From NCBI GenBank assembly GCA_033977485.1, contig CM066994.1, positions 116,956,458 through 117,020,457 on the forward strand: a DNA stretch of 64,000 bases, read 5' to 3'. This DNA is from Hydrangea macrophylla (Eukaryota; Streptophyta; Magnoliopsida; Cornales; Hydrangeaceae). The notes below the pieces were generated by a model, which was not told the origin of the DNA, made no database searches, and was given only the letters and a program-made list of their open reading frames with translations. Shown piece after piece: positions 23,594-35,787 of this stretch. Position 1 is the stretch's first letter; each line of letters starts with the position of its first letter. The position numbers and the translations under genes are program-made.

Positions 23594-23976
23594 TGTATAC
23601 AATCTGGTTATGTGTGTATTTGAGAGAGAGCAAGAGAGAGTTGAGAGAATTTGAGAGTTCGTGAGAGAGATGAGATACTGTGAGAGTTTCGAGAGGTGTA
23701 TATATACTGTGATAATTATTTGGAGCCCAAGTATACGAGAGATCATCCGGTGAGGTTGAGCTCGCATGCTCCCTCACCCATATCGCGATATGATCGCAGT
23801 TTTAAAAATATAAACTGGCATTTTGCGATTGAAATAAAAAATACAGAAAAAATTATATTATGTAGGTCGCGATCCTCAAGGGGAACGCCCCCCCACTTTC
23901 GGGGCAGGCGCGACAGCCCCAAAAGTGGGGCGGATGCGACAATGTAGGAAATAAATTTCTAGTTGTATAAAAAAAA
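23594..23976 (-). repeat. Tekay-type LTR fragment, left piece
   Basis: Resembles 3190-3480 of the solo LTR: GAGATACTGTGAGA, the GGTTGAGCTC...GCTCCC stretch, CAGTTTTAAAA and AATACAGAAAA...TTATATTA. It is split by a 75-bp foldback insert and by the solo LTR at 23977, and continues at 26604-26764. Confidence 0.7.
23867..23941. mobile_element. 75-bp foldback insertion
   Basis: Flanked by the direct repeat ATGTAGG (23860-23866 and 23942-23948), and absent from the related LTR at about 3433, where the sequence is continuous. Inside, 23891-23905 and 23916-23930 form a 15-bp GC-rich stem with one G-T type mismatch around a 10-base loop. The outer ends TCGCGATCC and TGTCGCATCC (reverse) are also near-inverted. 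No family is recognised. Confidence 0.75.
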
Positions 23977-26598
23977 TGTGAGACCCGAACCTGAAAAGAA
24001 TATTAAAATAATAAATCATTTACCCTATTAACCTGAACTGAGTTGTTTAAAATTTAAATTTCTGTGATTTAATTATTTAAGCTAAATTGTTATTAAATTT
24101 TTTTTTTATGCTGAGCTGCTAATTATTACATAATTATGCGTTGGGTTAGAACTGGGAAATTCCATTTTTGGGATTTTGAGTTAGGAAATAACTCTTTTTG
24201 GAGGTACTAAGATGATATGGGAAAATTTGGGGAAGTTTGAGAACTCAAGTGCTTGTTTTAAAGAAAGTTGGGGTGTTAAACATAATTTTTAAAAAGTTAA
24301 AAAATCAATTTTTGGGAGATACGTTAGTCTCCTTTACTGTATAGTTTGAGAGGGTTACAGTGAAGAAGAAGAGAAGAGAAAGAGAGGAAGAGGGGAAGAA
24401 GAAGAAGAAAAAGAAGAAGAGTAAAGGGAAGAAGATAGAAATTGGGAAGAAAGGGAGGAAACTTCATCTTCTACATCCTAGGTAAGTGAAATTGGTTGAA
24501 AGTGTGAATTGGGGTTTTTGAAATCTTTCCTTAGAATATGAAATTAAGAGATTAAAGTTGTAAATTTATGTTTTAGAACTTGCTTAAATGCTCCTTAATA
24601 TGTATATATGATGTGGTATGAAGTTTTTCATGTTAAACTTAAATTTTGAACAAGTTTGTAAAATGTGTTTTTAGGGTTTGGTAGAAATGCAAAAATTAGG
24701 GATTTGTGGGGTTGATTTTGATAGTGAATATGTGTTTTATATGCCTTGGGTGATATGTATACCATGTATGACAAGTTTTGCTTGAGTATTGTTGATTTTG
24801 CAATTGTTGGGGTGTTGAAATTTAAGGGTTTTTAATAAATCCAAAAATTGAGTTTTTTTTTTTTTTGGTTTTGATTTTGGTGTTTTTGGTGTTGAGAGTA
24901 TGTTAGTAATGTCTTGAAACACTCCTAGTTCAAGTCTTGAAAGGATTGAGTTGGGTTTGAGGTGATAACCACCATGGATGAAATTTGAAGCTTTTGGGTC
25001 TTATGGGTTCTTGAAAATTGTTGTTTCAAATCTATTTGTGGATTGATTTTTGTTGTCATAATGATGTTTTTAATGCTTTGGATTACTCTTACAACAAGTT
25101 TTGAAAGAGTTGAGTTTGGAAGAGTTGGGAAGAGTAGTAGAGATTAGTGTGTGTTCTTGGTGTAATGTGTGTTTTTAAACCTCTAGCTTATGGGTCTTGC
25201 TTAGTTTGTAAAAATTGTTGATTATAGCTTGATATTTAAATTTGCTAGATGCTAATAATATATTTGAGAAGCATATAGAGAATGTTAGTTTTGGGTTTGG
25301 AAGAATTGGGTTATGATTTGGGCAAAACACCATTGAAGATGTTTTTGAGTTTTAGAAGCTAGAAATGGGTTCTTGATTTTTATTTGATGGTTGTGGTGAA
25401 CAATGTTAGATGTGGGTTTTTTTATTTTTTTTATTTTTATTTTTTTGTGCATTGTGAATATTATTTTGAGTTATATGTTATTGAAAATTTATGCCTCCAA
25501 GAGTTGGTAGAACTTGAAAGCCTCCATGGAAGAGTTGTTTATATATATATATAAACTTGACTTGGGTAGAGAGAGAAAGTTAGAAATTATGGGCTATTTG
25601 GGTGTGATTTTGGGAATTTGGATTGTTTCAATTACAACTTGAACTTCATAAATTTTTACTTATTATGGAAGTTGTTTCTTTCTACATTTTTATTTATTAT
25701 AAAAGTTATTTATTTTAACATACTCGTTATGAAGTTGAAGTTTGAGAAATATAGATTCTTTTTCAATTAGAAAGCCTAAGTTGTTAATTTTTTTTTTATT
25801 ATAAGATTTGTGAATTATTATCTAAATGGATATTATATTTGCTATGAAATCTAATTTTTAAGATTTCAGGGACCGAGGCTAGTAGTAGCGGACCCAAGGA
25901 GTTGACCGAGGAGCAAGTAGAAAGGTGAATTTTACCCGCTTGCCGAATTTAAGGTGGGTCTTCTAGATATTGCTGTATTGCAATTTATGTTTATATACAT
26001 AGCTGGCATGACATGAACTGTATGTTATGTACTTGCATTGCTGATGTGTTAAACCAAGTAGCCGAAAACTTGGTAATAAGCCGCGAAAGGCTAAAGCTGA
26101 TGGGCCCGGGTGTGTGAGTCACGGCATGTATGAGTTGCATTTTAATATTGCATAAATGTTGTATTTGTGCTCTGCTGGACTGTTTATATGCTTAAACTTG
26201 CATATTGTTTTATCTAGTTGTCGTGAGCCGTGGTTTTGCTCACGCCCACACAGATTTCCTGTGCAGGTACCCCTTTTATGAAGTTGAATTAGGAACTGCA
26301 CTGCTATAGGTCTGGGGTTGCAGTGAGTTGCTATGGGTTGACCACAAGAGTGGTTTTTTGTCGAAAATTTGTAAAATACAGTTTAGTTGTAACTTTTGTA
26401 AGATGTTATAAACACTTAACTTTTAAGTTTGGTTGTGTTGGATTAGTTTAATGTATAACACTTGGGACGTGTGAATATTTTAAACTCTCTAATAAGGTGT
26501 TCTTGTATAAGTCTGTTAATCATAGGTTTAATTTAATGTTGTTGATTAGTTGAGTTGTACAAGCAGGTATTTCGACCACGGTGGGTCGGGGTGCCACA
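23977..26598 (+). mobile_element. Solo LTR, gypsy type, plus orientation
   Basis: TGTGAGACCCGAACC...GGGTCGGGGTGCCACA, 2622 bp, flanked by AAAAA (23972-23976 and 26599-26603). The flanking LTR fragment reads through when it is removed. It has a GA/GAA-rich leader (24360-24470), a splice-donor-like GGTAAGTG (GT at 24482) and an acceptor TTTCAG before GGACCGAGGC at 25870. The same acceptor exon appears in the solo LTR at 32947. No long ORF; T-rich interior. Confidence 0.85.
25870..25924 (+). other. Candidate leader exon in solo LTR
   Basis: GGACCGAGGC follows TTTCAG, and the block ends AAAG before GTGAATTT. The match to 35417-35455 in another LTR suggests a conserved small exon in the LTR leader. 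Inferred from sequence only. Confidence 0.4.
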
Positions 26599-26603
26599 AA
26601 AAA

Positions 26604-26764
26604 TACAATCATAGCTTTCAAATTCATTTACAAAAATTACGATTTGACCCCAAACAATTATTTCTTCGCTTAAAACTCAAAACAAAATTTATTAAAATAA
26701 AACTGGAATATTAAAAATATGAAATGTATATTTATTAATGAGAATAAAATACAAGGTGTTACAA
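26604..26764 (-). repeat. Tekay-type LTR fragment, right piece
   Basis: Continues 23594-23976 after the solo LTR: ACGATTTGACCCC and AATAAAATACAAGGTGTTACA match the end of the solo LTR at 3500-3617. Ends at 26764. Confidence 0.75.
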
Positions 26765-27089
26765 GTTTAGGTTCAATTTAGTCCTTTCATCAAAGTGTCC
26801 TATATTTTTTGACAGAAATTGGTCATGTGATGTACACGTGTGGTATCATTAGGGGCATAATGGTAAATTTACTTAGAGAAATTATACTTTAAAGACCTGT
26901 ATTGAACCTGAATTTGTCAAAAATTGTAACAAGATTTGATGACTGGACTAAATTGGACCATAACTGAAACTGTAAGGAACAAAATGACCAAATTGAAACT
27001 ACAAGGACCAAAGTGACATTACACCCAAACTACAAGGGTGTAAAGTGTAATTTGCCCATATATATATATAATATACATGTAATTACAGC
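26765..27089. other. Intergenic, repeat-like, unassigned
   Basis: AT-rich sequence with recurring AAACTACAAGG and AAAGTG(T/A)AATT stretches, then a (TA)n run near 27060. It looks like an old non-autonomous transposon, but no terminal repeat pair or TSD is clear. Confidence 0.35.
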
Positions 27090-27480
27090 ATCAGTGAACT
27101 TCGTATTCTTGGTTCGGTTGGGTTGGAGTACATTATATCGATAACCAAACTGTACTAAGTAATATGGTTCGGGTTCTAACTGAACCAAAATATTAAACCG
27201 AAATATCCAAATTGTTGTGATTGTTCGGTTCGGGTCGGATAATTTTCTTCGGGTCCACCAAATTGTGCCCACCCCTACTTAAGGATGGTAATGGGGAGGG
27301 TTTTCTGGGTTCCCCGCCCTGCCCTGCCCTGCCCCGCCCGTAATAGGTAGGGTATGAGAGTGACTCTCATGAGGTAGGGTCGGGTATGGGGATGGTATTC
27401 AACCCGAGTCGTGGGTTCAGGTATAGGGCCGAAACCCCAAAACTCGCCCCGATTATACTTCTTATTTACATTAATACCCT
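27090..27480. repeat. GGTTCGG-rich and CCCTG-rich low-complexity block
   Basis: 27098-27275 is rich in GGTTCGGTT and related words, ending CCCACCCCTACTT, similar in style to the hAT MITE at 32076-32278 but without a clear partner end. 27300-27345 is a short CCCTG/CCCGC repeat. Probably degenerate hAT-type MITEs. Confidence 0.4.
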
Positions 27481-27515
27481 CAATTATTTTGAGTACTACA
27501 TATTTACCCTGTTAG

Positions 27516-28147
27516 TATAAATACTCCCAAATAGATTTAGGGTTATTTCTATATTTCACAATCACAGACCACGACTGTCAGCGCCTCTCATCTCTCTCAA
27601 AACTCCAAGAATCAAGGCTCATCTTTCTCAGGACTCGCATCTCTGACCATATCTCACCTCTCAAGACTCTCATCAGAGATTCATTCCACCGGAGCTCACC
27701 TCAAGTTTCATCCTCAAGACTCATCGGAGAATTGACTCTCAGCTCTCAAGGTAATCTTCAAAAACCCTAAATCAACTCTGTGCGAGTGTTCGTGAGTCTG
27801 TGCGTGAGTGGCGTGAATCTGTGGGTAGGCTGAGTGTGTGCGTGAGTGTTTGCAGTGTGTGCGTGGGTCGGTGGGTGTGTTGTGATTGACATGTTTTAGA
27901 GAGAAAAAGAAAGAGAGGGTATTCATATTAACATTTATTAGGTTTTGAGTTTGATATACATGAAATCGGGGCTGCAATTGAAGACTGAAATATGAGCAGA
28001 TCTCAAGGATTGAGACTCAAATCGAGAGAGACGGAATTCGATTCAAGTAGAGATCCAGGCTCTCTTACATGGACTGAAATTTTCGGCCTTCCGTATACAT
28101 GGACTGAGATGAAAAAGCTTTGGTTCTTCCGATCTGGTAAGGTTTAG
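27516..28147 (+). other. Possible 5' end of a host gene
   Basis: A TATAAATA box (27516-27523) is followed by a CT-rich leader and a donor-like CTCAAG|GTAATC at 27751. Downstream an ATG at 27992 opens 51 codons (MSRSQGLRLKSRETEFDSSR...), closing at TAG 28145. A donor-like CTG|GTAAGG lies just before the stop. The arrangement (TATA, leader, intron, short first coding exon) is gene-like, but no protein family is recognised and no convincing later exons are found; the downstream sequence is full of MITEs. It may be a gene relic or an unrecognised element. Confidence 0.25.
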
Positions 28148-28357
28148 GTGTTTATTGCAAGTAATATCTCATCCACGCGCGATACGTTTTTTGTTCGAGT
28201 TAAATCTTGTATCGTTCATGAATCTTGTCTCAGACCCCTACGAAACCGAGTTGACTCGGTTCAACTCGATTTTCGGCCGATCCTTTGAACCCTGTAATAA
28301 CCGCAGGACATTAGCATCACATAGACTTGTTTTTTTTTATTATTATTTATTTATTTA

Positions 28358-28620
28358 CTACCTCCGTCCCATTTTATATGTCCATTTTGGGGAATCCAAC
28401 TATTTAAGGGGACAAAAAGAATCTACACCTACTTTCCACAATTGTCCATAATCATTGCACTTTCTTTTTTTGTTTTGTTTTGTTTTTGTTTTGGTGTTGA
28501 TTGTAAGGAAGGGTAGTTTGGAAAGCTAAGCAAATTTTGCATACTAATTTAGGAAAGTGGACAACAATTTTGGGACATCCCAAAAAGAAAAGATGGACAC
28601 ATAAAATGGGACGGAGGGAG
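28358..28620. mobile_element. Stowaway MITE (Tc1/mariner type)
   Basis: Terminal inverted repeats CTACCTCCGTCCC and GGGACGGAGGGAG, TA duplicated on both sides (28356-28357 and 28621-28622), 263 bp, non-coding. These are the standard Stowaway ends. Confidence 0.92.
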
Positions 28621-29450
28621 TATTATTTTTTTGTATTTTTTATGTGCTGAAAGGCTGAACATCACATAGACCTTTAGTAGTAAATTGATTGCGTTTACAT
28701 CATATATGTATTTTTACTGTTAACATACATCTGATTACACCAAACATGATGCATCAAGCCTGAGCAACAAAAGACAATGGTTGGTAAAATAGGAAAATAG
28801 TCATTGAAAACTAGCTTCTGTGCAAAACACTCGGTTCTTTCTGAGAAGTTGTATGCATACATGCATATATGTATTTATACCCACACAAACACATTTAATT
28901 GCAACTAGCACTTGCCTTGTCCACCTATTTTAAATGTAGTTACTTGTCGTTTAAGTAACTAGCATGTTTTGACAATTAAGCCAAGCAAGGTGAGAGGTGA
29001 AAATGCCTTCCATGTATTGTCCTCAGAGAATACATTGTTAGAACTTCTTACACTGTTAGTAGCATAGTTGTTAGAATCGAACGACTCACGATTCAATACA
29101 TATGATTCGATGCGAATCTCATACCGAACAATTAGAATCATGCTAATGAAGCCGGAATCCCATTGAATTGGTGTGAATCATTCAATTCACTATTCGATTC
29201 AGATGTTTCTCATGCACATTTGAGTTTTTCTATAAAAAGAAGTGGCATCTTATTTTTTGCCCTTGTTATATGCCCTTCTATTCTTAAATTATACTTGTTT
29301 GCAGGTTATTTCGTCTTGATACAATTTCAATTTATAAACTTTAAAGCAACGACACTCTATTTTTGCCATCGTATCGGCGTCGACAGTGTATCCGACACCA
29401 ACACTCTCTAGACACGTGTTAGATATTCTAAATATCGTGTCGGAATTGTT
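28621..29450. other. Intergenic with GATTCG-type repeat
   Basis: No gene found. 29064-29205 is rich in GATTCG and CGATTC words, and resembles 32525-32665; both start TGTTAGAATCG. Confidence 0.5.
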
Positions 29451-29459
29451 TATTATTAT

Positions 29460-29646
29460 GGAAAATACTAGACCCACACAGTGAACCACACATTTTTTCC
29501 ACGCACAGCTTTAAATGCTTGTACTTTGTGCTGTTTGAATTTTTTACACTTTTTTGTGCCCCACTTATACAGCACATGGTACATACATTTAAAGCTGTGT
29601 GTGAAAAAAAAAATGTGTAATTCACTGTGTGGATCTAGTAGTGCTC
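29460..29646. mobile_element. Mutator-type MITE, foldback
   Basis: Long inverted arms (CCACACAGTGAA, CACACATTTTTT, CACAGCTTTAAATG) run almost to the centre. It is flanked by TATTATTAT and TATTATTAA, a 9-bp duplication with one mismatch. 187 bp, non-coding. Confidence 0.75.
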
Positions 29647-29655
29647 TATTATTAA

Positions 29656-30611
29656 TTTTCAAACGGATACCTTACCGACACCCACACGTCACACTTAGGA
29701 CACAGTAAGTTGCTATTCTTAGTTAATGTTTTGAAATTTTGAGGTTAAACTATTATTTTTCTATACTGTTATGCATAATGGATGTGTATGAAAGTTCTTA
29801 AAAATGTGATGGGTTTAAAACAAAAACGTAAAAAGAAAGTTTATGATGAAAAAAGATAACACGAAGTATACACTGAGACCAATTCATTTGGCAAATACAC
29901 AAGTGACGTAATAACGTAAGTAACTTATGAATGTCAATGAATGATTATTAATGAAGATGTTCTTGATTTTTTTTTATTGGCTTTATTATTACTAATAATG
30001 TCATAATGTTGTTGTAATTTATGGTTTTTTTTATGCCAATTTTGATTAGACATGGTAAAATAAATTTTTTAAAAAATAAAAAATGCATGTGTCCAGTCGT
30101 ATTCGTATTCTTCATTTTTAAGAAATATCCTGTCTACGTATTCGCTTCGCGTCGGTGCTTCTTAGCTTATAAAGCTTCTGCCTTTGTGTAAATAGTAAAA
30201 TTATAAATACTGGACTAGTCATTGATCTCAACCTTTTCATTAAGACGTCAATAGTTGTATCATTCATGCATTGCCCAATTATGTTTGTTCCCTTTTCCTA
30301 TTACTTGAAGTGTAGGGCTTCACATCCTAAATAAAGCACACACATTGTGATATGTATATCTATATATTATGTATATACATGTGTTTATATGTATATAAAT
30401 AAGAATTTATTTATTTTTCTAAAAAATGTGAATAGTTCGATTTATGATTCATAATTTTGGCGAATAGTTTCACGATTTGACAACAATAGTTAATAGTACA
30501 ATTGGTTGAAATGGTTGGAATTGGGCCTTTCATGAACCGGACTAGGGATTATTGGGTTAGGTACTTGAGCTAGACGAGTCAGTTCCAGGCCTGTTAAAAT
30601 GTGAGTCGTTC

Positions 30612-30662
<51 letters not shown>

Positions 30663-31715
30663 GGCTTGTGTTTATCCACTAAAAGAGAACTGGGACTGTC
30701 CTGTACTGGTCCAATGGTTTCCCTAGTCTGGCGGGTGCCGAACGTGATAGAAACATTAAACTTACGTTGTTGACCAATTTCATTTGTGACATGATATTAC
30801 AGGCATAAATCGAATAAAATTAAAAGCACTAACGCTACTTCATTGCCATGTCTCTGTCTGTCTCACTCTTCTTCTTTTTTGTAGCATAGGTACTTCATTT
30901 TGGCCCCCGTACCCGTACCGGGTACTTACCAGATACCAACATATGTTGGACACCCCAAGAATTAGGATACCTACCCGACACTCCAAAAAACGTGTCCGCT
31001 TATTTAATTCAACTTTTTGTGTAAATGATTGTTGCCCTCTTTTTAGGATTGTGGCTTTATGCCCTTCTTTAGGATGAATCTTTTCTTGTTTTTTTTGGAC
31101 TTGTGATTTTTATGATTTGGTAGTGATATTGATGATCTAATAATATTTAATTTCAACAATCTTGTTATACTTATGGTCCTTGTGAATGATTTATTTATAG
31201 TGAAACAATCTTGCTATGGATGGATTTGTAATGCCAATCTTTAATGGTAAAACAATCTTGTTATAATATTTATGGTTCTTGTTATGTGACTATTTTTGGA
31301 CTTGTTTTTTTATTAGCATTATGTTATTAATTAAAAAAATATATATATTTTTATTCGTCGTACCCTAGCTGTACCCGTACCCAATATTTATAGGATTCGC
31401 CGTAACCCCTTACCCGTATCGCTTCATTCCCGGTCCTGTATCCGTACCCATGCTAGTTCTTCTCCTTCTCCACTTACCTCCCTCCCCCCTCCTCTCACTC
31501 TCTTTGTTCCCACTAAAGAACTAACCTTATTTTTCTTCCTCCTCCCATCTTTCGCTTTTGTCTATCCACTAACTATTACCACTTTGCAAAAAACCCATCA
31601 ACCACCACCAACTACAACAAATATCCCCACACTTTTCTATATGTTTGTCTCTACTTGTAAATGCGAATGTATGCATGTGTCTGTGATGCATCTGTTTTGT
31701 ATATTTCTGTATATT
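29656..31715. other. Intergenic, no gene
   Basis: AT-rich. Holds a (GA)n microsatellite at 30614-30661 and two stretches rich in GTACCCGTACC (about 30905-30990 and 31365-31455) that look like degenerate transposon sequence. No coding region supported. Confidence 0.5.
30614..30661. repeat. (GA)n microsatellite
   Basis: An uninterrupted GA run of about 24 dinucleotides. Confidence 0.95.
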
Positions 31716-31720
31716 ATTTA

Positions 31721-32297
31721 GAGAAATGCTACTCCCACATAAAATTTCAGACCATATTTCACACCCATGGGCTAAGTTGCAAATGTTAAAAATTGTGGGG
31801 CCCACATCTCATATTTCCTTAATTCCTTCCCCTTCCCTCTCATATCTGTCTCTCTCAATGAGAATTCCAAAATCAAAAAATCCCCAAATCGCAGGGACCT
31901 TTGCGACTCAACCCCTAATACGAATTGGTGGTTGGGGATACGAATTGAGAGAGAGAGACATATATGAGCGGGAAGGGGAAGGAAATATGAGATGTGGGCC
32001 TCACAGTTTTTAAAATTTACTACTTAGTCCTTGACTCCCTGGGTGTGGAATATGGTGTGAAATTTTATGTGGGAGTAGGGGTGTTCAAAAACCGAACCAA
32101 ACTGACAAACCGAACCGAACCGATCGGTTCGGTCGATTTTAATTTAATTTGTGCAGTGCAAAACCGAAACGAACCGAAAATTTACACACTCCGAACCGAA
32201 CCGAACCGAAACCGAAACCGAAACCGATCGGTTTTGTCAAAAACCACACCGAACCAAACCGAACCGTTTACACCCCTATGTGGGAGTAGCATTTCTC
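31721..32297. mobile_element. MITE with long inverted repeats
   Basis: Both ends read GAGAAATGCTACTCCCAC inward, with inverted similarity extending over about 130 bp per arm. ATTTA is duplicated on each side (31716-31720 and 32298-32302). The right arm is split by the hAT MITE at 32076. Original size would be about 366 bp. Confidence 0.85.
32076..32278. mobile_element. hAT MITE nested in the MITE above
   Basis: Ends TAGGGGTGT and ACACCCCTA, with an exact 8-bp duplication TGTGGGAG (32068-32075 and 32279-32286). The interior is built from ACCGAACCG words. Ends and TSD length are typical of hAT. Confidence 0.93.
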
Positions 32298-32302
32298 ATT
32301 TA

Positions 32303-32946
32303 ATTAAGCATACTGTGTGTAGGATGTGATTTGTATATAGTGGTTTTTTTTTTTTTAAATATATATTTTTTATGTTTGACTTGTAATCTCACTTTTTTTT
32401 TGGGGGGGGGAGGGAGGGGGGGGGGGGGGATTTGATACAGGGTGGTGCATGTGGAAGGAAATTGAGTGTGTAGGATAAAGAGAAGGGGGATTTGATTATT
32501 TTCTCGCTTGAGTAATGCTATGCATGGTTGTTAGAATCGTACGATTCACAATTCGATTCTCATATCGAATCGTGCCTATGAATCGGAAATCACATTGAAT
32601 CGGTCTGAATCGTGCGATTCATGGACGATTCACGATTCGATTCAAATGATTCATCCGATTCATAATTTTATTTCTTTCAGTTTTGCCAAAAAAAATAAAA
32701 TAATAATAATAATAATAAGGTTGTCTTAACTTTTACTCGTGTTACATGTTCTATTCTTCACTTTTTATTAGTTTATACGTTAATTTGTGATACAATTTCT
32801 ACATATAAAGCTTCTGCTTGTGTGGAAATAAAAGGGTGACTACTGACTAATGCCAAGCTTTTTATTAGCAAATCAGCAGTACGAGAATTAACCTTCTGTT
32901 TGTTTCTTTTTCTTATTCACATTCATGCACACACATAGTTATAGGT
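32303..32946. other. Intergenic with GATTCG-type repeat
   Basis: Homopolymer T and G runs (32340-32430), then 32525-32665 rich in GATTCG, related to 29064-29205. AT-rich sequence follows up to the TAGGT duplication. Confidence 0.5.
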
Positions 32947-33723
32947 TGTAGCTGTATTTTTCGTTTTATTTTATTAATGAACTTCTAATCTACCGGACTA
33001 TAATTGTACCATTAAATTATATTTTAAGTCGCGACCTTATGTTAATACGCCTTTTATAATTTCTTAAAATGTCATTGATTTTATTAACATTAGCAATATG
33101 TATATTTTTATTAAGTTTTATTTTTTATCACACGTTAATTAGACTCGGACTGTATTTAGAACTTGGATCGATAACATAGACCCGAACTGAGACTTACACG
33201 CGAACCTGTAACAATACCAATGTTTCACATAAAATTCCGTGCACGCACGTATTTCGAGACGATCACATCAGTCAATCCCTTAATTGTAGGAAAGTACCCA
33301 ACCACTACCCTTACACCACCATACTTCCCATACACAACCCCTTCCACACTCCACCTACATGCTTTCCTAACCACCACCCATGCATTCCTTACGCCCCCCA
33401 ACCACCTTCACCACCCCAACACTCCACCCCCTCACCTCCTTTAACCACCCCCCTTACACACCATAGTGTTTGTATGTGAGGTGTGAGTGTATGTGAGTAG
33501 TGTGTGTGTGTGTGTGTGTATGCATGTAGTGGGTAGTGCATGTGATGTGTTGTGTGTGAGTGGTGTGTTGCGTGTGTGTGCGTGCAGTGTGTTGCGGGTG
33601 TATGTGTGTGTGTGGCAGTGAGTGATGTTGAGCATTGTGTGTATATTATATATTATATATATGTACGTGTGTGATTTAAAAAATATATATATATATATAT
33701 ATATATTATGAACCACCCAACTC

Positions 33724-33731
33724 TATAAATA
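33724..33731 (+). promoter_or_regulatory. TATA box of solo LTR 32947-37272
   Basis: TATAAATA about 780 bp into the LTR, followed by a C/T-rich stretch and then a GA-rich leader. Confidence 0.55.
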
Positions 33732-33784
33732 TACCCCATTCCCCCTCTCTTATTCTTTACACCCTTAGAAAGAAACCAAGAGAA

Positions 33785-33785
33785 A

Positions 33786-33841
<56 letters not shown>
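33785..33841. repeat. (GA)n microsatellite
   Basis: A near-perfect GA run in the leader just downstream of the LTR TATA box. A (TA)n run precedes it at about 33680-33707. Confidence 0.95.
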
Positions 33842-33845
<4 letters not shown>

Positions 33846-35416
33846 AAGACAAGAGAAGGAAGCCCACCCCTGAGCCACACCGCGACCCCGAACCTACGGT
33901 GAGTTCACTAACTTGCTCACTAGTATTTCTAGATGCTTCTCGACATATAAAATAGCAACGTTATGCATGTATGTAGATGTATTCACGATGACATATATAG
34001 GCGTAAAAATCGGCATTCCGTAAACGTTAATGGAAACGTGTTCCGTGAATGAACAGTAGGTTAGGATCCCATTAAGTCCCAGTTCGAACCGTTCGCGACG
34101 ACTATTTCGTATTGCGACGAACGAAGCAGTCAAAGTTTAAGTCCTCTCTCGGTTTTTCCTATTTTTCGTGCAAACCGTATAGAGTTAGGACCCGAGACCT
34201 ATACCATTAGATTGGGCTCGTCGAGGCAGTCGATTTTGACTTAAGGTTTACTAATTTTCGTTGAGAAATGAATGAATTATGATCTTTTTAAGTTTATGTA
34301 TATTTTGGTATAATATACGATATATATACATATTCACTGCGTGTATCAGCCGGGGGAGATGAAGTTTTAGATTGAGATTTTCTACGGTACATTTCTTAGT
34401 ATAATTGTATAATACAAGTTAGTTGATATTGGCATTTTAATTAGTTTAATAATATAGTTTTAATGTATAATCAACATGTTTCAATTTCATAAAAATATTA
34501 TTTAGTAAATAATATTTTTATATTCTGAAAAACATTTCAGTAATTATATAATGCATTATTACGTATTTGGTTTTGAATAAATAATAAATGTTAGTTTGAT
34601 AAAGAGGTATTGGTTTTGAAATATGGGAAAATAGTTTTAATACTATTATTAAATTCTGAAATATTATTTTATAATATTTCGTATATTCTGAAATTATTTT
34701 TATTATTTTTATATTATACTTATTATTTATTTGGTTTCAAATAAATAATAAATGTTAGTTTTAAATTATGATAAATAGATAATAAATATCTATTAGCCCA
34801 TTTCAAAATCCGAGAAATTATATATTGTGTCCTAAGGACATAAAGGACTGTTTTATAATTTAACAAATTATAAAACTAAATTTGATATTTTAATAAATTA
34901 TACGGAGTCGTTTATTATTATTTTAATCATTTTAAATACCAAATGAGTCTCGAAAATTACGAGAAAAACACCACTAGCCTATTTTAAGGCCTAGTATTTA
35001 ATAAAAATATTTTCAATGATCATTCGTACTCCTAAAATATATTTTAGAATTATAGGACTCCCGAGACTACAATTATATAATTAGACTTCAATAATTCGTA
35101 GTAAATAAATCGTAGCTCAGAAAAATACACGGTCAGTTCCCAGAATCTTAGAATAATGTCTAGAATATTCCTTCAACGTTTGGTGACCTTTTGACAGGGT
35201 CAAAAATACAGCTTACCATTAGAGCCCACACTGGTATAGAAAACTCAGCTTTTTATATGACGGACTCCGATTTGAGTCTAGTCAATGGCGTTAGACTCGG
35301 AAGGATGTCAGGATTATCATGTTGAGGTTTAGGAACTCATCCGGCACAATTACCATTATTCTCTTAATTCTAGTACGCTTATTAACCGTTGTTCTATGAA
35401 TTTATATACATTGTAG

Positions 35417-35455
35417 GGACCGAAGCTACGCTTGTTCTTACGACCCCGCATTGAG
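35417..35455 (+). other. Candidate leader exon in solo LTR
   Basis: TTGTAG precedes GGACCGAAGCTACG, and the block ends ATTGAG before GTGAGTTCC. The acceptor and first ten bases match 25870 in another LTR family. Confidence 0.4.
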
Positions 35456-35540
35456 GTGAGTTCCTAACTCACTTGGTATACTATAGTTGTGGGCAGTGAT
35501 ACATTGTACTCCTAACCTAGGTCCGTATTATGATTCCGTT

Positions 35541-35546
35541 ATTATA

Positions 35547-35585
<39 letters not shown>

Positions 35586-35722
35586 TATATTATTATGGTG
35601 GTTGTTATTGTTGTTATTATTAATCACTATTGTTATTATGATATTACTTAGCCGTTAATCTCATGTGTAAGATACATATCTCGAACATTAATGTCCGTAT
35701 TATTATTTCGTTAATAATGTTG

Positions 35723-35787
<65 letters not shown>

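Noticed and set aside
33653..33880. Ser-Leu repeat ORF and other low-complexity ORFs (35663-35905, 39463-40120)
   Set aside because: Direct translations of GA, ATT, CT and TG microsatellites.
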